DNA of 64,000 bases from Myrica gale (GCA_963930655.1 OZ005601.1:14810001-14874000), one strand, 5' to 3'; positions 1 to 11,656 are shown, counted from the stretch's first letter. A program made the numbers and translations. Notes: a model not told the origin generated them from the letters alone.

Positions 1-34
1 GTGAATTTTTTAATAAGTGGTTTTATGTCAATAA

Positions 35-295
35 TGTTGCTATCCTCTTTTTCACCTTGGGCGATCCTATAGATTCTTCCATTGGTACGACCCTCCAATG
101 TGCGTCGACAGTAAAAGGATTCTTAGACGGCTGTTGGAGAAAAACAAAAGTTTGAATACAGAGATTGATAGTCATGCTCCAATGGCTGAGCACAGGACCG
201 CAGACACGACTGCAGAGCTAAAATATGTAATCTTACAGCTTCGTTCAAAGTTGGAAACCATAAAAAAGGAAAGCCACGGAGATCAGCACGTGTAG
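35..295 (+). pseudogene. C-terminal fragment of a GRF zinc-finger-like protein (5' end outside window)
   Basis: The open frame runs from just after a stop at 32-34 to the TAG at 293-295. Residues FFHWYDPPMC just before and at the internal Met (98) match the end of plant GRF zinc-finger domains, where an aromatic-Trp-Tyr-Asp-Pro-Pro stretch precedes the last cysteine. A short charged helix follows (LLEKNKSLNTEI, then LKYVILQLRSKLETI), as in the coiled-coil tails of these small proteins. Only the last part is in the window and the upstream cysteines are not visible, so this may be the last exon of a gene or a decayed copy. In plants many such proteins are repeat-derived. The family call rests on the YDPPMC motif and the coiled coil. 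Confidence 0.5.
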
Positions 296-512
296 GAGAG
301 TCATTGTTTTATTGTGGGCTTTCTTCTAAGCTGTTATGTTATCGACCATATTAAGTGGAAGTTTGTTTGATGATTCCCTCATGTTGCAACGGTGAAGAAT
401 TAATCGCCTCAGTGACATGTTTGTGATCTGTTAGTTTGTAGTTTGTAATGAAGCTTTAGTGTGTGAGGGAGTAATTTTTTTTTTCTATATCTTGTTCTCT
501 GCAAGTGGATAT

Positions 513-628
513 GTAAGTTTGTAAGAACGTTGTAATCTCAGGCATCTAATGTAAGTTTGTAAGAACTTTGTGATCTTAGCTATATGATATGTAAGTTTGT
601 AAGAATTTTGTGATTTTGAAGGATATAT
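513..628. repeat. Three tandem copies of a ~39-bp unit
   Basis: GTAAGTTTGTAAGAA starts at 513, 551 and 591, each followed by a similar TTGTRATYTT stretch, giving periods of 38 and 40 bp. The array lies about 220 bp downstream of the GRF-like reading frame, so it is probably in that gene's 3' region. Confidence 0.85.
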
Positions 629-1020
629 ACAATCCTTTGTTATGTTTGTTGCAGAAAAATGATAGTGAAAAAGGTGAGTCACCCGAACCTCTACTTAGTT
701 CTATTTTTTTCACTTTTTTGTTTGTCTCTTGGTGTTGGTCATAAATGATTAAGTGGTGTAAAATGGGGGGTCAATTGGTGCATGCTTGCTGAGGAGCACT
801 TTGATCTAGATAACGAAGTGTTTTGTAAATGGGTTCATTGGTTTTAAAAATACGAAGAGAGAGAAAATATGAAGACTTTAAGTTCAAAGGTATCAAAGGA
901 TTTTCCTCTCAAGTATGAGACGCCAAGCAACAATAAAATAACTTGGGTAAAAAGGCCTGGACATTTTTCCTCATGGTTTAAATAGGAAAGGATAAGAAAA
1001 TTCAAATTTGGAGGATTTCG
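629..1020. other. AT-rich spacer, no gene seen
   Basis: No reading frame or structured repeat could be supported here. It precedes repeat block A. Confidence 0.6.
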
Positions 1021-1402
1021 TTCATATTCCGGAGATAAACTTGAGAGATTTTAGGAATGGATAACACTTCACAAATTTGAACTCCTCTTTCAAAATTCAA
1101 ACGCCGTTCAATTTTAATCTTCATAATTCAAATGCTTTTCAATCATAATCTTCGTAATTCAAACGCTTTTCAATCCTAATCTTCTTAGTTTTCATAAAGA
1201 ATATAAATATAGAAAAGTATATAAGATAATTTCAAATAAGTATTTGAATGAATAGATTATAGAACATAGCGATTAATACTCTAAAAGAATCTAGTAATTC
1301 TATTTAGCTTAGGAGACATCTTGAACACTTAAACAAATCCTTATCTAAATGATTCAAATTACAATTCACATTTGAAATGGAATCTATCAATAACATTAAC
1401 AA
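1021..1402 (-). repeat. Repeat block A, possible 3' LTR of a minus-strand element
   Basis: This block is repeated at 4905-5157: both start with TTCATA, then GGAGATAAACTTGA, and end in CAATAACATTAACA. Read on the minus strand it starts TGTTAATGTTATTG and is preceded by AAAGAGGGAG (1403-1413), which looks like a polypurine tract beside a copia-type LTR. Copy A carries about 120 bp (near 1195-1315) that the second copy lacks. No primer-binding site was found beside the second copy, so the LTR reading is inference. Confidence 0.5.
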
Positions 1403-1857
1403 ACTCCCTCTTTGACAATTCCGTAACAAAACCTATACATCAAGCTAGGAAGAAAAAAAATGATAAAGATCCATGCCAATTACCAAGACAAGAACCTGTT
1501 TACAATTTTTGACTCAACCTAGACTTAGTGTTTAAAAGTCTTGAAAGTAAACCTGTTTCTTGAAACAGTAATCCTCAAACAACCAAGTGAAAAATATGGG
1601 AAACAGATCAAAATCCTTAATGATCAAAATAACATGAAATCCTCATATAGCATATCACGAAGTATTAAAAGCACAATGAAGTACATGTCATAAGATTATA
1701 ATATACAAAATCCTCACTACATGTCAAAAGACCAGAATATCAACTAGATCAAAATATCAGAATATCAACTACATATGCTATCCTCACTACATCCCTCAAA
1801 TACCACTCCCCCACAAAATATTCTCCCCCTTTTTGCCATGGATTGACAAAGAATTAA

Positions 1858-3108
1858 CTAGCAGCAGTAAAGGGTCTAACATCATCTGGATGAGGTGAAT
1901 CATCATCAGTAGCAACAGCGGAAGGATCATCTGACTCAGCATCAGAGGAAGAAAACTCAGATCTGGAAAGTGATGGCTCATGGTCTATGGAACGACGAAG
2001 TTTCACAATTTCCTTGGGTAGACGTCGCAACCCACCACAAGTACTATCATAGTTACTTTGAAGCAGTGAAAGCAGCTGCTCCGCTTGGACTGTAGATCGA
2101 TTCATAATAGTGCCCACTCGATCTAAAATGGTAGATAAAGTACGAGCAAAAGGAGGATCCAAAGGAGGAACAGAGGAAGAGGATGGTATATCTGTGGATG
2201 GAGGAATGAGTGGAGCAGAGGAAGATGGAAAAAAAAGGATCAAACTCAAAAGCAGGAGGAGAGCCACAGAACTCAACCATTTGACGAGAAGGATGAGCTC
2301 GACTCTGAGTAAGGGTCACCATGTTAATGGGACCATGGAGAGTAGCATGATATTCAGTAGATGGAAAGGATACATAAATTGTATTAATCAATTTTTAAAT
2401 CATATATGAGTATGTAAGACCTAATATCATAGAAGTTGACTGATAAGTGGAAATCATATGAGAATATATAGGAGATGGTAAATCAATCGAATATCCAGCC
2501 AAAAAAGCATAAAGAAATTTCACCTTATTTATAGGTAAAGAGGAGAAATATGAAACAATAGAAATAAAAAGAATTCTGCTGATCAAGTGATACTCAATAA
2601 AGAATTCATAAGTAAAAAGAGTACTACCTGTATAATGACGAGGATACCAAAACAACAACAAAGCAATGGCATCCAAAGCAGGAGAATGGCTTTTCCTGTT
2701 AGGATAAGTCAGACAAGAGACTCTAGAGAGCTCAAAATTACAGGTAATAAGTTCAAGAGTAATTTGAAACCATTGACCACGTAGAAAAGAATAGAAGATG
2801 AAAGACTTTTCATCAATATATGGATATTGACAAAGAACTCACTCACCATGACTCATATGGTGAGACAATATCAATGAAGAGGTTAACACAACCTCGAATC
2901 TCAAAGTGAGTTGGGATAATAGTATCTTGGAATTCAGAAAGGATTACCTCTCTCTCATAGAGAGGCTTACACTCAGCATAAGTACCAAGCTACAACTCAT
3001 GGGTGAGAGCATCCACAAAACGATCAGGATCAAGATTGACTGCTTTCTTCTTGGAGGGTTTTTTTTGTGGGTTTGGATTTCTTGGAAGCAAGTCGGTTAG
3101 GATTCGTC
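1858..3108 (-). pseudogene. Putative plant transposon protein, frame-broken
   Basis: The minus strand reads from an ATG at about 3108 (MTNPNRLASKKSK) to a stop near 1858. Pieces include VDALTHEL...YAECKPLYEREVILSEF (3050-2930), LDAIALLLFWYPRHYTGSTLFTY (2680-2610) and LYAFLAGYSIDLP (2520-2480). The last resembles the conserved core of the plant transposon protein family found in gag-like ORFs of non-autonomous retroelements. Its C-terminal part (2276-1858) is rich in Ser, Pro and acidic residues. The frame breaks at several points (a stop after ALTHEL, shifts near 2677 and 2395), so no full protein is made. Leader and intron sequence lie to the right (3109-4170). It could also be called a gag-related ORF of a large retrotransposon derivative. 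Confidence 0.55.
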
Positions 3109-4198
3109 ATCTGAGACACAATACAACCAAATGAGATTGTCTCAAATAATTTCTCAAAAGCCAAGGTATAAGTTTTGCTCTAATAAAATGAGATGATGCA
3201 TGAATATGTATAAGCATGCAGCGACCCTACCCTTAGTAAGATCACAAACATGGTAATGAACCTCAGTAACATTACAAACAAGTTAATGTAATATACAACC
3301 AATGCAGAGAATCAATGAGAGCAGTCATTACCTTTGGGATTCTATCTGACAAAGAACACATAGCATCAAGAATCCATGATTTAAACCAAAAGAATACCAA
3401 TAGGAGCTTGAAAATGTCCAAACATAGTATGTATGAGAGATTTAACCAACCAGAAGACATAAACAATATGATCCGAATTCGAAGAACAAAAAAAAAAATT
3501 CCAGTGGAAATCAATCTAAATCAAACAAAAGAATATTAGAGATCAATGATAAATAAGAATAAAGATATTTTCAAAAGAGCCAACCCATCATTCAAAAATA
3601 AGCATCCAACAATATAAACGAAGCTGCAAGAAGAACAGAGAGAACAAAGCACAAAGAATGCAATATTTATCCCAAAATCAAACATCTCGTAACAATCTGA
3701 TCCACATAAGTTAGTACTGGAGCTAGTATAGCAAGAATCAAAGACATATAGACAACCAACGTTCAGAAATCATCAACCCGAATGGAAAAGAAAAATCCCA
3801 AATGAGATCAAAGAAAAACTAGATTCAAATAATATTCTATTAACTCAAAAACAATAGTAAATCATCACTAAACTAAGCACAAAAAAATATGTAGACAAAT
3901 AATTGCACAAGAAAAACTCATATCCCCTAAAATTTTCGAAAAACCCTAAACCCCCAATTCACAAAATTGAGCAAAATCTTGAAAAATAAGCAGTGGGGTA
4001 CCTTAGAATCAAGGGAGAACTTGATTTTGGAGCACAAGTGAGCCAATCCACGGTTTAAAAGAGAGATTAGAGGTAAAAGGTGAGAAGTGAGAAGAGGTGA
4101 GAAAGGGTGCCGCAGGTCGCAGGAGAAGAAGAGAGAAAGAAGAAATAGAAGAGAGGGAAAGACATGAGAGTTTTTTAAAAAATCTGACCTAGCGTATT
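3109..4198 (-). promoter_or_regulatory. Leader and first-intron region of the transposon protein, duplicated downstream
   Basis: On the minus strand a pyrimidine-rich leader (4170-4070) and a short exon end in CTTGATTCTAAG at about 4003, followed by GTACC, which could be a splice donor. The rest to 3109 looks like intron. Most of this stretch (3330-4198) is repeated at 5430-6310, and its exon part again at 4391-4640. Splicing is inferred from the donor-like junction only. Confidence 0.4.
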
Positions 4199-4385
4199 TA
4201 GCTCGAGCAAGGATCGAGCCATGGCCGGGCGAAACTCTCTTTGTAAATAAATACCTATTTAGCTCGAGCCAAGATCAAGCAAAGATAAGGCGAAACTCTC
4301 TATGTAAAAAAGCACCTGTTTAGCTTGAGCCAAGATCTCGCGAAGATAGGGCGAAACTCTCTATGTAAAAAAACCACCTATTTCG
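4199..4385. repeat. 61-bp tandem repeats with GCTCGAGC core, array 1
   Basis: Units begin TAGCTCGAGC or TAGCTTGAGC at 4199, 4260 and 4321, with a truncated fourth at 4383. Each has AAGATC and GGCGAAACTCTCT at fixed positions. The array sits just upstream of the minus-strand leader, in promoter position. Confidence 0.85.
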
Positions 4386-4642
4386 CTCGAAAAACCCTAA
4401 ACCCCCAATTCACAAAATTGAGCAAAATACTGAAAAATAAGCCGTGGGTACCTTTAGAATCAAGGGAGAACTTGATTTTGGAGCACAAGTGAGCCAATCC
4501 ACGGTTTAAAAGAGATATTAGAGGTGAAAAGTGAGAAGATAGTGAGAAAGGGTGCCATGTGTCGCAGGAGAAAAGGAGAGAAAGAAGAAATAGAAGAGAG
4601 GCAAAGACGCGCGAGTTTTTTAAAAAAACTGACTTAGCGTAT
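4386..4642 (-). repeat. Second copy of the leader exon block
   Basis: AAAACCCTAAACCCCCAATT through the leader (4391-4640) repeats 3943-4195 with few changes, so the leader and tandem array were duplicated as one unit. A third copy starts near 6060. Confidence 0.8.
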
Positions 4643-4905
4643 TTAGCTCAAGCAAGGATCGTGCCATGGTCGAGTGAACCTCTCTGTTTAAAAAAACGCC
4701 TACTTACCTCGAGCCAAGATCAAGTGAATATAGGGCGAAAGTGTAAAAAAGCACCAATTTAGCTCGAGCCAAGATCGCACGAAGATAGGGCGAAACTCTC
4801 TGTCTAAAAAATCACCTATTTCGCTCGAGCTAAGATCGGGCTAAAATAAACTGAAAGTCTATATAAAATGTATCATTTTAGCTCGAGCAAAGATTAGGCA
4901 ATGTT
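4643..4905. repeat. 61-bp tandem repeats with GCTCGAGC core, array 2
   Basis: Unit starts at 4643, 4706, 4760, 4821 and 4879. The third to fifth keep GCTCGAGC exactly. The array continues the duplication and runs into repeat block A' at 4905. Confidence 0.8.
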
Positions 4906-5157
4906 CATACTATGGAGATAAACTTGAAAGATTTTAAGAACGGATCACACTTCGTGAATTTGAATTCCTCTTTCAAAATTCGAACTCTTTTCATCCTAAT
5001 CTTTGTGATTCAAATGCTTTCCAATTCTAATTTTCTTAATTCAAACGCTTTTCAATCCTAATCTTCTTAGTAGACATCTTGAACACTTAAACAAACCTTT
5101 ATCTAAATAATCAAATTACAATTCAAATTTGAAACGAAATCTGTCAATAACATTAAC
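4905..5157 (-). repeat. Repeat block A', partner of 1021-1402
   Basis: Same order of motifs as block A, with a deletion of about 120 bp. It ends AATAACATTAACA. If the pair are LTRs, the element between them spans roughly 1.0-5.16 kb on the minus strand. Confidence 0.5.
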
Positions 5158-5429
5158 ACCCTTCGTCCTTATTTTCGTGATTCAATTTTTTTTTTCAATC
5201 CTAATTTTCGTAATTCAAACGCTTTTCAATCCGAATTTTCTTAGGAGACATTTTGAACACGAAGATATAGATAGACCCATAGACTAATACAATTAGTATA
5301 TCAGGAACCAAAGACAAACAGAAACTAATAGAGCTTGAAAGAAGCCAACCAATTGTCCAAAATATAATCATCCCGAAACAATCTTATCCATATTCAAATA
5401 ACAAACAAGATTCAAGATTTATTCAAAGA

Positions 5430-6310
5430 AACTCAATCAGACAGAGAACACAAAGCATCAAGAATGCATGATTTAAACTAAAAGAATACCAATAGGAACT
5501 TGAAAATGTCCAAACATAGTACGTATGACAGATTCAACCAACCAAAGAGATAAATAATATGACCCAAATTTAAAGAACAAAAAAAATCAAGTTGAAATCA
5601 ATCTAAATCAAACAGAAGAATATCGGAGATCAATGATAAACAAGAACAAAGATAATTTGAAAAAGAGCCAACCTATCATTCAAAAATAAGCATCCAACAA
5701 TATAAAAGAAGCTGCAAGAAGAACAGAGAACAATGCACCAAGAATGCAATATTTATCCCGAAATCAAACAGCTCGTAACAAACTGATCCACATACACGAA
5801 TATGCAAGAGTAAAGCTAGAAAAATAAACCATAAGTCAGTACTGGAGCTAGTATAGCAAGAATCAAAGACAAATAGCCAACCAACGTTCATAAATCATCA
5901 ACCCAAATGGAAAAAAATCCCAAATGCAATCAAAGAAAAACTAGATTCAAATAACATATTATTAACTCAAAAACAATAGTAAATCATCAATAAACTAAGC
6001 ACAAAAAAATATGAAGACAAATAATTGCACAAGAAAAACTCAAATCCCTAAAATTTTCGAAAAACCCTAAACCCCCAATTCACAAAAATTGACCAAAATC
6101 TTGAAAAATAAGCCGTGGGGGTACCTTAGAATCAAGGGAGAACTTGATTTTGAAGCACAAGAAAGCCAATCCACGTTTTCAAAGAGATATTAGAGGTGAA
6201 AAGTAAGAAGAGGGAGAGAAAGGGAGCCGCGGTCGCAGGAGAAGAAGAGACGAAGAAATAGAAGATAAAGGAGAGACGCGCGAGTTTTTTTAAATTCTGG
6301 CATGGCGTAT
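5430..6310 (-). repeat. Segmental duplicate of 3330-4198
   Basis: Long matches in the same order and orientation: GCATGATTTAAACTAAAAG, then GAAAATGTCCAAACATAGTA, GATCAATGATAAACAAGAA, AGCATCCAACAATATAAA, then the AAACCCTAAACCCCC leader block at about 6060. Substitutions and small indels separate the copies. It carries no extra coding sequence. Confidence 0.85.
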
Positions 6311-6510
6311 TTAGCTCGAGCCAAGAGCAAGCTAAGGTCAGTCGAAACTCAGAAAAATACCTATTTCACCCTAGGCAAGAGCAGCCGAAGATCAGGCAAA
6401 ATTATTTGTATAAAAAATCACCTATTTAGATCGAGCTAGTGTAGGCGAAAGTCTCTGTATAAAAAATTATTTATTTAACTCGAGCGAAGATAATGCTTAG
6501 ATTAGGCGAG
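6311..6510. repeat. 61-bp tandem repeats with GCTCGAGC-like core, array 3
   Basis: Degenerate units start near 6311, 6366, 6427 and 6476. Only the first keeps AGCTCGAGCC. It ends the third copy of the leader-plus-array module. Confidence 0.7.
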
Positions 6511-7491
6511 TTGCTCTCTATTGTTATAGATTGTTATAGACTTTTAAACTAATGATTGAGTTGTTAAATAATAATTGAGGTAGGGGAAGAAGTTGAAAAT
6601 TAAAATATAAATGTTTTTTTAAAATTGTATGAAAAAGATAAAATAAATTATATTTTCATTTTTTTTAGAAAATTATGCTCAAACCAAACTCACGCCTGAC
6701 AAAAATTAAGAGAAGAATGCAAAAAAAATGGAATCGTTAGATTTGCTTTTTAAAAAATCAGCTTGAAAAGTTCACCCCAAATAGAAAGTCACGCCTAATA
6801 TCTTTTAGGATAGATTTTCCGTTTTTTAAAAATCATCTACTTGAATATGTCTCCAAAGTGGACGTGGGTTCGTCCAACTTAATTTGAAGGAGGAACCAGA
6901 TTGTTTAGGTCCGTAATTTTGGTTCTCAAAATCTCATGGATTAAAACACATCCAATTTCCTATTAAAGCACAGCTCTCACACCTCCCACATTTTCTTCTT
7001 CTCCGCTCTCCATCAAATGCTCTGTGTCCTTCAATGGTGGAATTGGGTTTGTCCCAGGGAGGCAGTTGCTTTGGAAAAACAATGGGAAAGATGGGTTTTT
7101 ATATGGAACACTGCATAACTCTTCCCAAGCTCATTTGAGTTAACCAAAGAACTTAACAAGAAATTGCAAGTTTGTTGAGACGGAAATATACCCTTACTAG
7201 CCAATAACAAAAGCACATCAACCAATAACCAGATTCTTAAACTGGGTACAATAAACATGTACTAACAAATCTAATGCCTAAACCCCAAAAACTCGGTCAG
7301 ACGGCAAATTCAAATCCACCATTGCAGAGGCAAGCTCAATATGCAGATTCTTGATGTTGGCATATAAAACAGGCATTTTCCCATCACATAATTGGTATGT
7401 TTCTTTGCATCTCAATCTTGAAGGTGCAACTAGGTTCGACGCAATAAGAAAACGAATTAAAAGGCCAAAGTATCTCACAATAAACCGAAAA
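6511..7491. other. Intergenic, no supported gene
   Basis: Short frames occur on the minus strand (7031-7258, 7278-7478), but none shows a recognisable domain or codon pattern. A CACACCTCCCACATTTTCTTC pyrimidine stretch lies near 6980. Confidence 0.5.
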
Positions 7492-7677
7492 CTATGTTTG
7501 GCTAATTCTCAAAAAAAAGTTCAAAAAATTTTCACACTCATTTTTTTTTATCAATTCTAATACTTTTTTACAAACTCCAATAACTTTTAACAAAGTTTAA
7601 ATCAATCTCAAGTGAATCTACATTACCTCCAATAAAAACAAACACACAAATTTTTTTCAAAATCAAATCAAACATAG
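7492..7677. mobile_element. MITE with CTATGTTTG ends (Tourist-like)
   Basis: The left end CTATGTTTGGCTAATTCTC and the complement of the right end CTATGTTTGATTTGATTTT form imperfect inverted repeats of about 28 bp around 186 bp of AT-rich DNA. No target-site duplication was found, so the exact ends may be off by a few bases. A related end with ATGTTTGG occurs at 39571. Confidence 0.65.
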
Positions 7678-8737
7678 ACAAAGGCTTCCGATGCAAAGTA
7701 AAAGAAGTTCAGTGTAGTTTTGGGATTCACATTGGAAAAATAAAAGAAGTTCAATCTTCTCTTCTAATCCTACTTTTTTATACATTGAAGAATCGAAAGA
7801 AAGTAAGACGTACAAAGTTAGACATTGTCTGAAGTCTGTAGAAGATGTTCAGGATGAGAAAGAGAGCTCTTTCACAATGTTCAGACGTCGTTGACCCTAC
7901 CAGCAATAGCCAAGCTCACCACCACTACTTCTCCTTCATTCTCACTAGAATCAACAAACTGAATACTGAGTGCACCGGAAGCTGGAGAGAAAATGCAGAG
8001 TGCAATTGTAGATGGAGAAAACAAGGGAACATGGAAGCGTGTTCTGAAAAACGGATTCTGAAATATTATGTTCGAAAAAATTAGATTGTAAGCCAAAACT
8101 AAGCCGAAGCTGAGCCAAAAACAAGCAATGAGCCGGTCTCACCCTCATTAAATGAGGTGTATTTATTTTTTCCCTTGGATATGGAAAGATAGATCTGAGT
8201 CGTTGCTTTATTTATCTTTGAACCCAATCTTTTCACATGGAAGCTAAGCTAAAATCTGCACATTGTGAAATTTCCTTACTGGCTTGTATGACCAAAAAAA
8301 GTTAATGTTCTATACGAAAATTGAATTACTCAATACTTGAGTATGCTTAAGCCAAGGCTTGAGAGCTTTCACTTGTGTAAACCTACATTCTGCTATTGCT
8401 TTGAAATATGGTTCCGTCCTTATTTTTTTACGCATGCTCCCTCCCTATCTTCACATGAAATAATGAATCTATGCTAAGCTCATTGCTACTTCAAATCATG
8501 CATACTTCAACTTATTGTAGAAAAAGGAAAAATCTGAACGCCATTAAACCAAAATCTGTAAATTCTCACACTTAATGATATTGTAACATAACCTGCCAAT
8601 GAACTCAATACTTAAGTTTTTATCCGTTTGTACCTCAATTTGATAAAAGCTGCCAATAGATTTCTCTTCTTTAAGATCTTCTAAATTATGCAGTCTTCAC
8701 AATACACCATATAAAAAACTCAAAAGAAGAATTAAAA
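7678..8737. other. Intergenic, no supported gene
   Basis: Short overlapping frames at 7845-8148 lie on both strands without recognisable motifs. No structured repeat was seen. Confidence 0.5.
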
Positions 8738-9256
8738 GGGGTAAAGTCATAGTTAATTAGTCTTATAAGTATGAGCAAAAATCAAATCGGTACCCCTAAT
8801 TATCAATTCGGCGATTTAAGACCCATAATTTTTGAAATTCATCAATTCTCGCCTCCGTCTAAATTAGGCGTTAAATTTGACGGAAATCATTCAAAATGAC
8901 CAAAATGCCCCTCCAAGAGAAAATTACTAAAAATACATTAAAAATAAAATAAAAATGATTTTTTTTTTAAAAAAAACAGTAATATTTTTTAAAATAAAAC
9001 TATTGAAACTCTATTTCAATACTATATTTATTTTTAATTTATTTCTTAAATTTTTATTATTTTTATTTATTTTTTAAAATTTAGTTTTAGATGGGCATTT
9101 TGGTCAGTTTTCGTGATTTTTCGTCGGATTTAATGCCTAATTTAGACTGAAGGCGAGATTTGATTAATTTCAAAAGTTATGGGTCTCAAAATTAATAATT
9201 AGGGGTACTAATTTAATTTTTGCTTATACTTACGGGGCTAACTATGACTTTACCCC
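8738..9256. mobile_element. Foldback MITE with ~170-180-bp inverted arms and 8-bp TSD
   Basis: The ends are GGGGTAAAGTCATAGTTA and its inverted counterpart TAACTATGACTTTACCCC. The arms run about 8738-8917 and 9089-9256 and are imperfectly complementary throughout. The AT-rich loop has no reading frame. The 8 bases AATTAAAA flank it on both sides (8730-8737 and 9257-9264), an exact target-site duplication that fits hAT-type (8 bp) or trimmed Mutator-type (9 bp) movement. A second partial copy lies at 12538-12711. Confidence 0.9.
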
Positions 9257-9526
9257 AATTAAAAAAAAGAGCATTGATATCATAAAACAAATTAGCCGTA
9301 ATATCAAATTAACTCAAATCATAGTGTCAAAAACTGAAAAAACAAACAAACCATAACAACAAGGACAAAAAAATAAAAAGTGCAGCATAGTGTCTTATGA
9401 AAATAGGAGTGCATAGTCACTAATCTACACAAACACACAACATAAATAACAAGTCGTGGCCTAATGGGGTTATATACAACCCCTTGCAAACTCACTCCTC
9501 CGATCGGCAGGCGGAGCTAAGAAAGA

Positions 9527-10500
9527 TTAGCGTAAATACTGATTAGAGGTGAGCTGCTTGTAAACCTTATTGAACTGTTCTTGCGACAACCTTGGCTCAA
9601 CCTTTTCGAGTGCTGCAACGAAGTCACCTACATCGACATCCACTTTTATGCCCAATACTCAAACATCTATTCATTCATAATGATTGCATCGATCACCGGA
9701 GCTTTCCCTGTCGAAATACGACTCGCAGGCCCTGAAGAACCCTCCAACGCCACTTCCTCAAACCAGACCCCGTATCCAAGGATGTAGGGGGCACACTATT
9801 GGGGCCCATTTGGCCACCGGCTGTAGCAAGCCCCTCACGCTGCTCGTGACTTTGAGGAGGGACTCTATTGCGGGCTGCAACCTCCAACTCCTCTCCCCCC
9901 TCATCATTTGCGCTATGCGTCCCAGTTGCAATTTCGTCAATCCACAATATATCCATCAGCTCATAGTGGTCACACCCGTGGTTCTTAAAATGTTTGGTTT
10001 CTTTGCATCTAAAAAAAAAACAAATACGTGTTAAAGGGTATGAGTCATTAGAAAATAACAATATGATGGGTGAGAAAGGAAAAAAATGAACATCGATTGA
10101 ATGAAAAAGATTAAAAAGCAAACGACAACGTACCTACTCAATATTAGCCCAACAACCATTATCTACTTTAACAGTTTCAAGCGTTGGGTCCCAGCCAACC
10201 CTCTCTTCGTTCAGTAGGAGCTTAAATGCCTTATACTCTTTCTTAAGCACCTTTCATTTAGAGAGAATGGAGGATTCTGACAAATTCGACATGTGGACAA
10301 GCATTTTTAAGCGAACTCGTCCCCACATTCTCTTGTCTTTAACTTTGCCCCTATCTATAGCCTTATTATTCATCTCCTTTATGAGGTTTAGTAAGAGATA
10401 TTTGACATGCTCAGAGTGCCAAACAATCCACGTGGTCGGGGTATGCGATATGAAAAATATCGTAAAAAACAGAAATTGACAAAGATAGTGCATCAAAACA
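9527..10500 (-). pseudogene. Myb/SANT-like domain protein, broken
   Basis: On the minus strand, 10255-10134 reads LKKEYKAFKLLLNEERVGWD followed by ETVKVDNGCWANIE. That is the second half of the Myb/SANT-like DNA-binding domain common in plant Harbinger-associated and related proteins (GWD...VxxDxxxW). The downstream part continues as KNHGCDHYELMDILWIDEIA (about 9990-9930) and a Ser/Gln-rich linker. It ends in DFVAALEKVEPRLSQEQFN...QYLR with TAA at 9527-9529. A TGA directly upstream of LKKEY and a TAG after ANIE, plus frame changes, argue against a working gene. The TAG lies right before GTACGT, a possible splice donor, so a missed exon boundary could explain that one stop. Confidence 0.6.
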
Positions 10501-10505
10501 ACCAA

Positions 10506-11036
10506 ATTTGAACACGTGAATATTTAATGCCTAAAGCATGAGAAAACAAAATCCAACTCAACTAATAGTACAAAAGAACAGCGTGAAATTCACATCGAAA
10601 GGCAAATGGTTATCCTTGGTGTAAAAATCACAAAAGTTACTAATCTAGACATGATAATATTTTGAGAAATATCATAACTAAAAAATAAAGTATACCTCCA
10701 TTTCCGAGAAAGAGATTGAATTATGACCCGATGATTTGCTCCTTTGTTTCCCGGATCTTAAGAAATGACCCTGTACATAAACCATGCTCATTAGAATTCA
10801 CGGGACAGATTTTAAACCATGCTTGTGTGTTCAGAAAAGGTACACATTAATTTATCTTTGACTGGAAAATGGCAGTAAGCCGATTCTTAAGTTTATGACT
10901 GGAAACATATATAGGAACTCACAATTATGTGTTCAAGTATATTAACAAAAAAGAGAGAGGACTAATTATTATTAAATGAACATCACATATAGCACAACCA
11001 ACCATCGAACAGGCCTCAGAAAACTGAGAAATATAA
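10506..11036. other. Intergenic, no supported gene
   Basis: AT-rich; no domain, tandem repeat or inverted repeat of note was seen. Confidence 0.5.
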
Positions 11037-11621
11037 ATGGACATGAAGAATGATGCATTTAGTATATATGACATTTTACATCTAAAACATCACCCAAATT
11101 TTGAAAAACACAATTTGGACCAAAAAAATCCAGTTAAGTGTATAGGTAAATCCCACTCCCAATACTATTGTAGGCAATGTGAACTATGGACCCAATATTT
11201 CAATTTATCTACTTATCTACATTGTTTATACAACGATGCCAGTTTAAGCAACAGTCCAAATTTTTCTTCATTACAAATAGATAAGTGGAGTCTTTCTATA
11301 TTACATTGCAGCTTAACAATTCAAACCTCAATATTCGAGACATTCATTTGGACCCGAGAGCTACTTCAGGTGGTCGGTGTTGTGGTGTTGGAGCGTGTGA
11401 CGGAACACCTCTTCTTTGTGGACGTAGGCATGTGTTGGCCGAACCACCTAAAATTACGGTGTCATCTTTCTAACTCTATCTCTCCTTTTTTTACACGTTT
11501 CATATCTATCTTTGTGATGCTTTATGCTTTGCTGTTACATTGCTTAAATTATCTTGAAAAGTTTTAATTTTTATTAAAACTCAATTCACCTCTCCCTCTT
11601 GGGTTGTTATCTAGACTTTCA
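11037..11621 (+). mobile_element. 3' part of a copia 5' LTR
   Basis: The stretch ends in GACTTTCA, and after two bases TGGTATCAAAGC (11624-11635) follows, a near match to the copia primer-binding site complementary to initiator tRNA-Met. The left border of the LTR is not clear. The frame at 11037-11567 has no known domain. A segment at 11345-11440 is repeated with changes at 11980-12075. Confidence 0.55.
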
Positions 11622-11623
11622 AT

Positions 11624-11635
11624 TGGTATCAAAGC
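11624..11635 (+). promoter_or_regulatory. Primer-binding site of copia fragment
   Basis: TGGTATCAAAGC differs by one base from the usual TGGTATCAGAGC and lies two bases after the LTR end. Confidence 0.75.
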
Positions 11636-11656
11636 TGAGGATTAATATTTCTATAT

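Noticed and set aside
7278..7478. 66-residue minus-strand frame (YANIKNLHIELASAMVDLN)
   Set aside because: Looks protein-like locally but has no recognised family and no adjoining exons.
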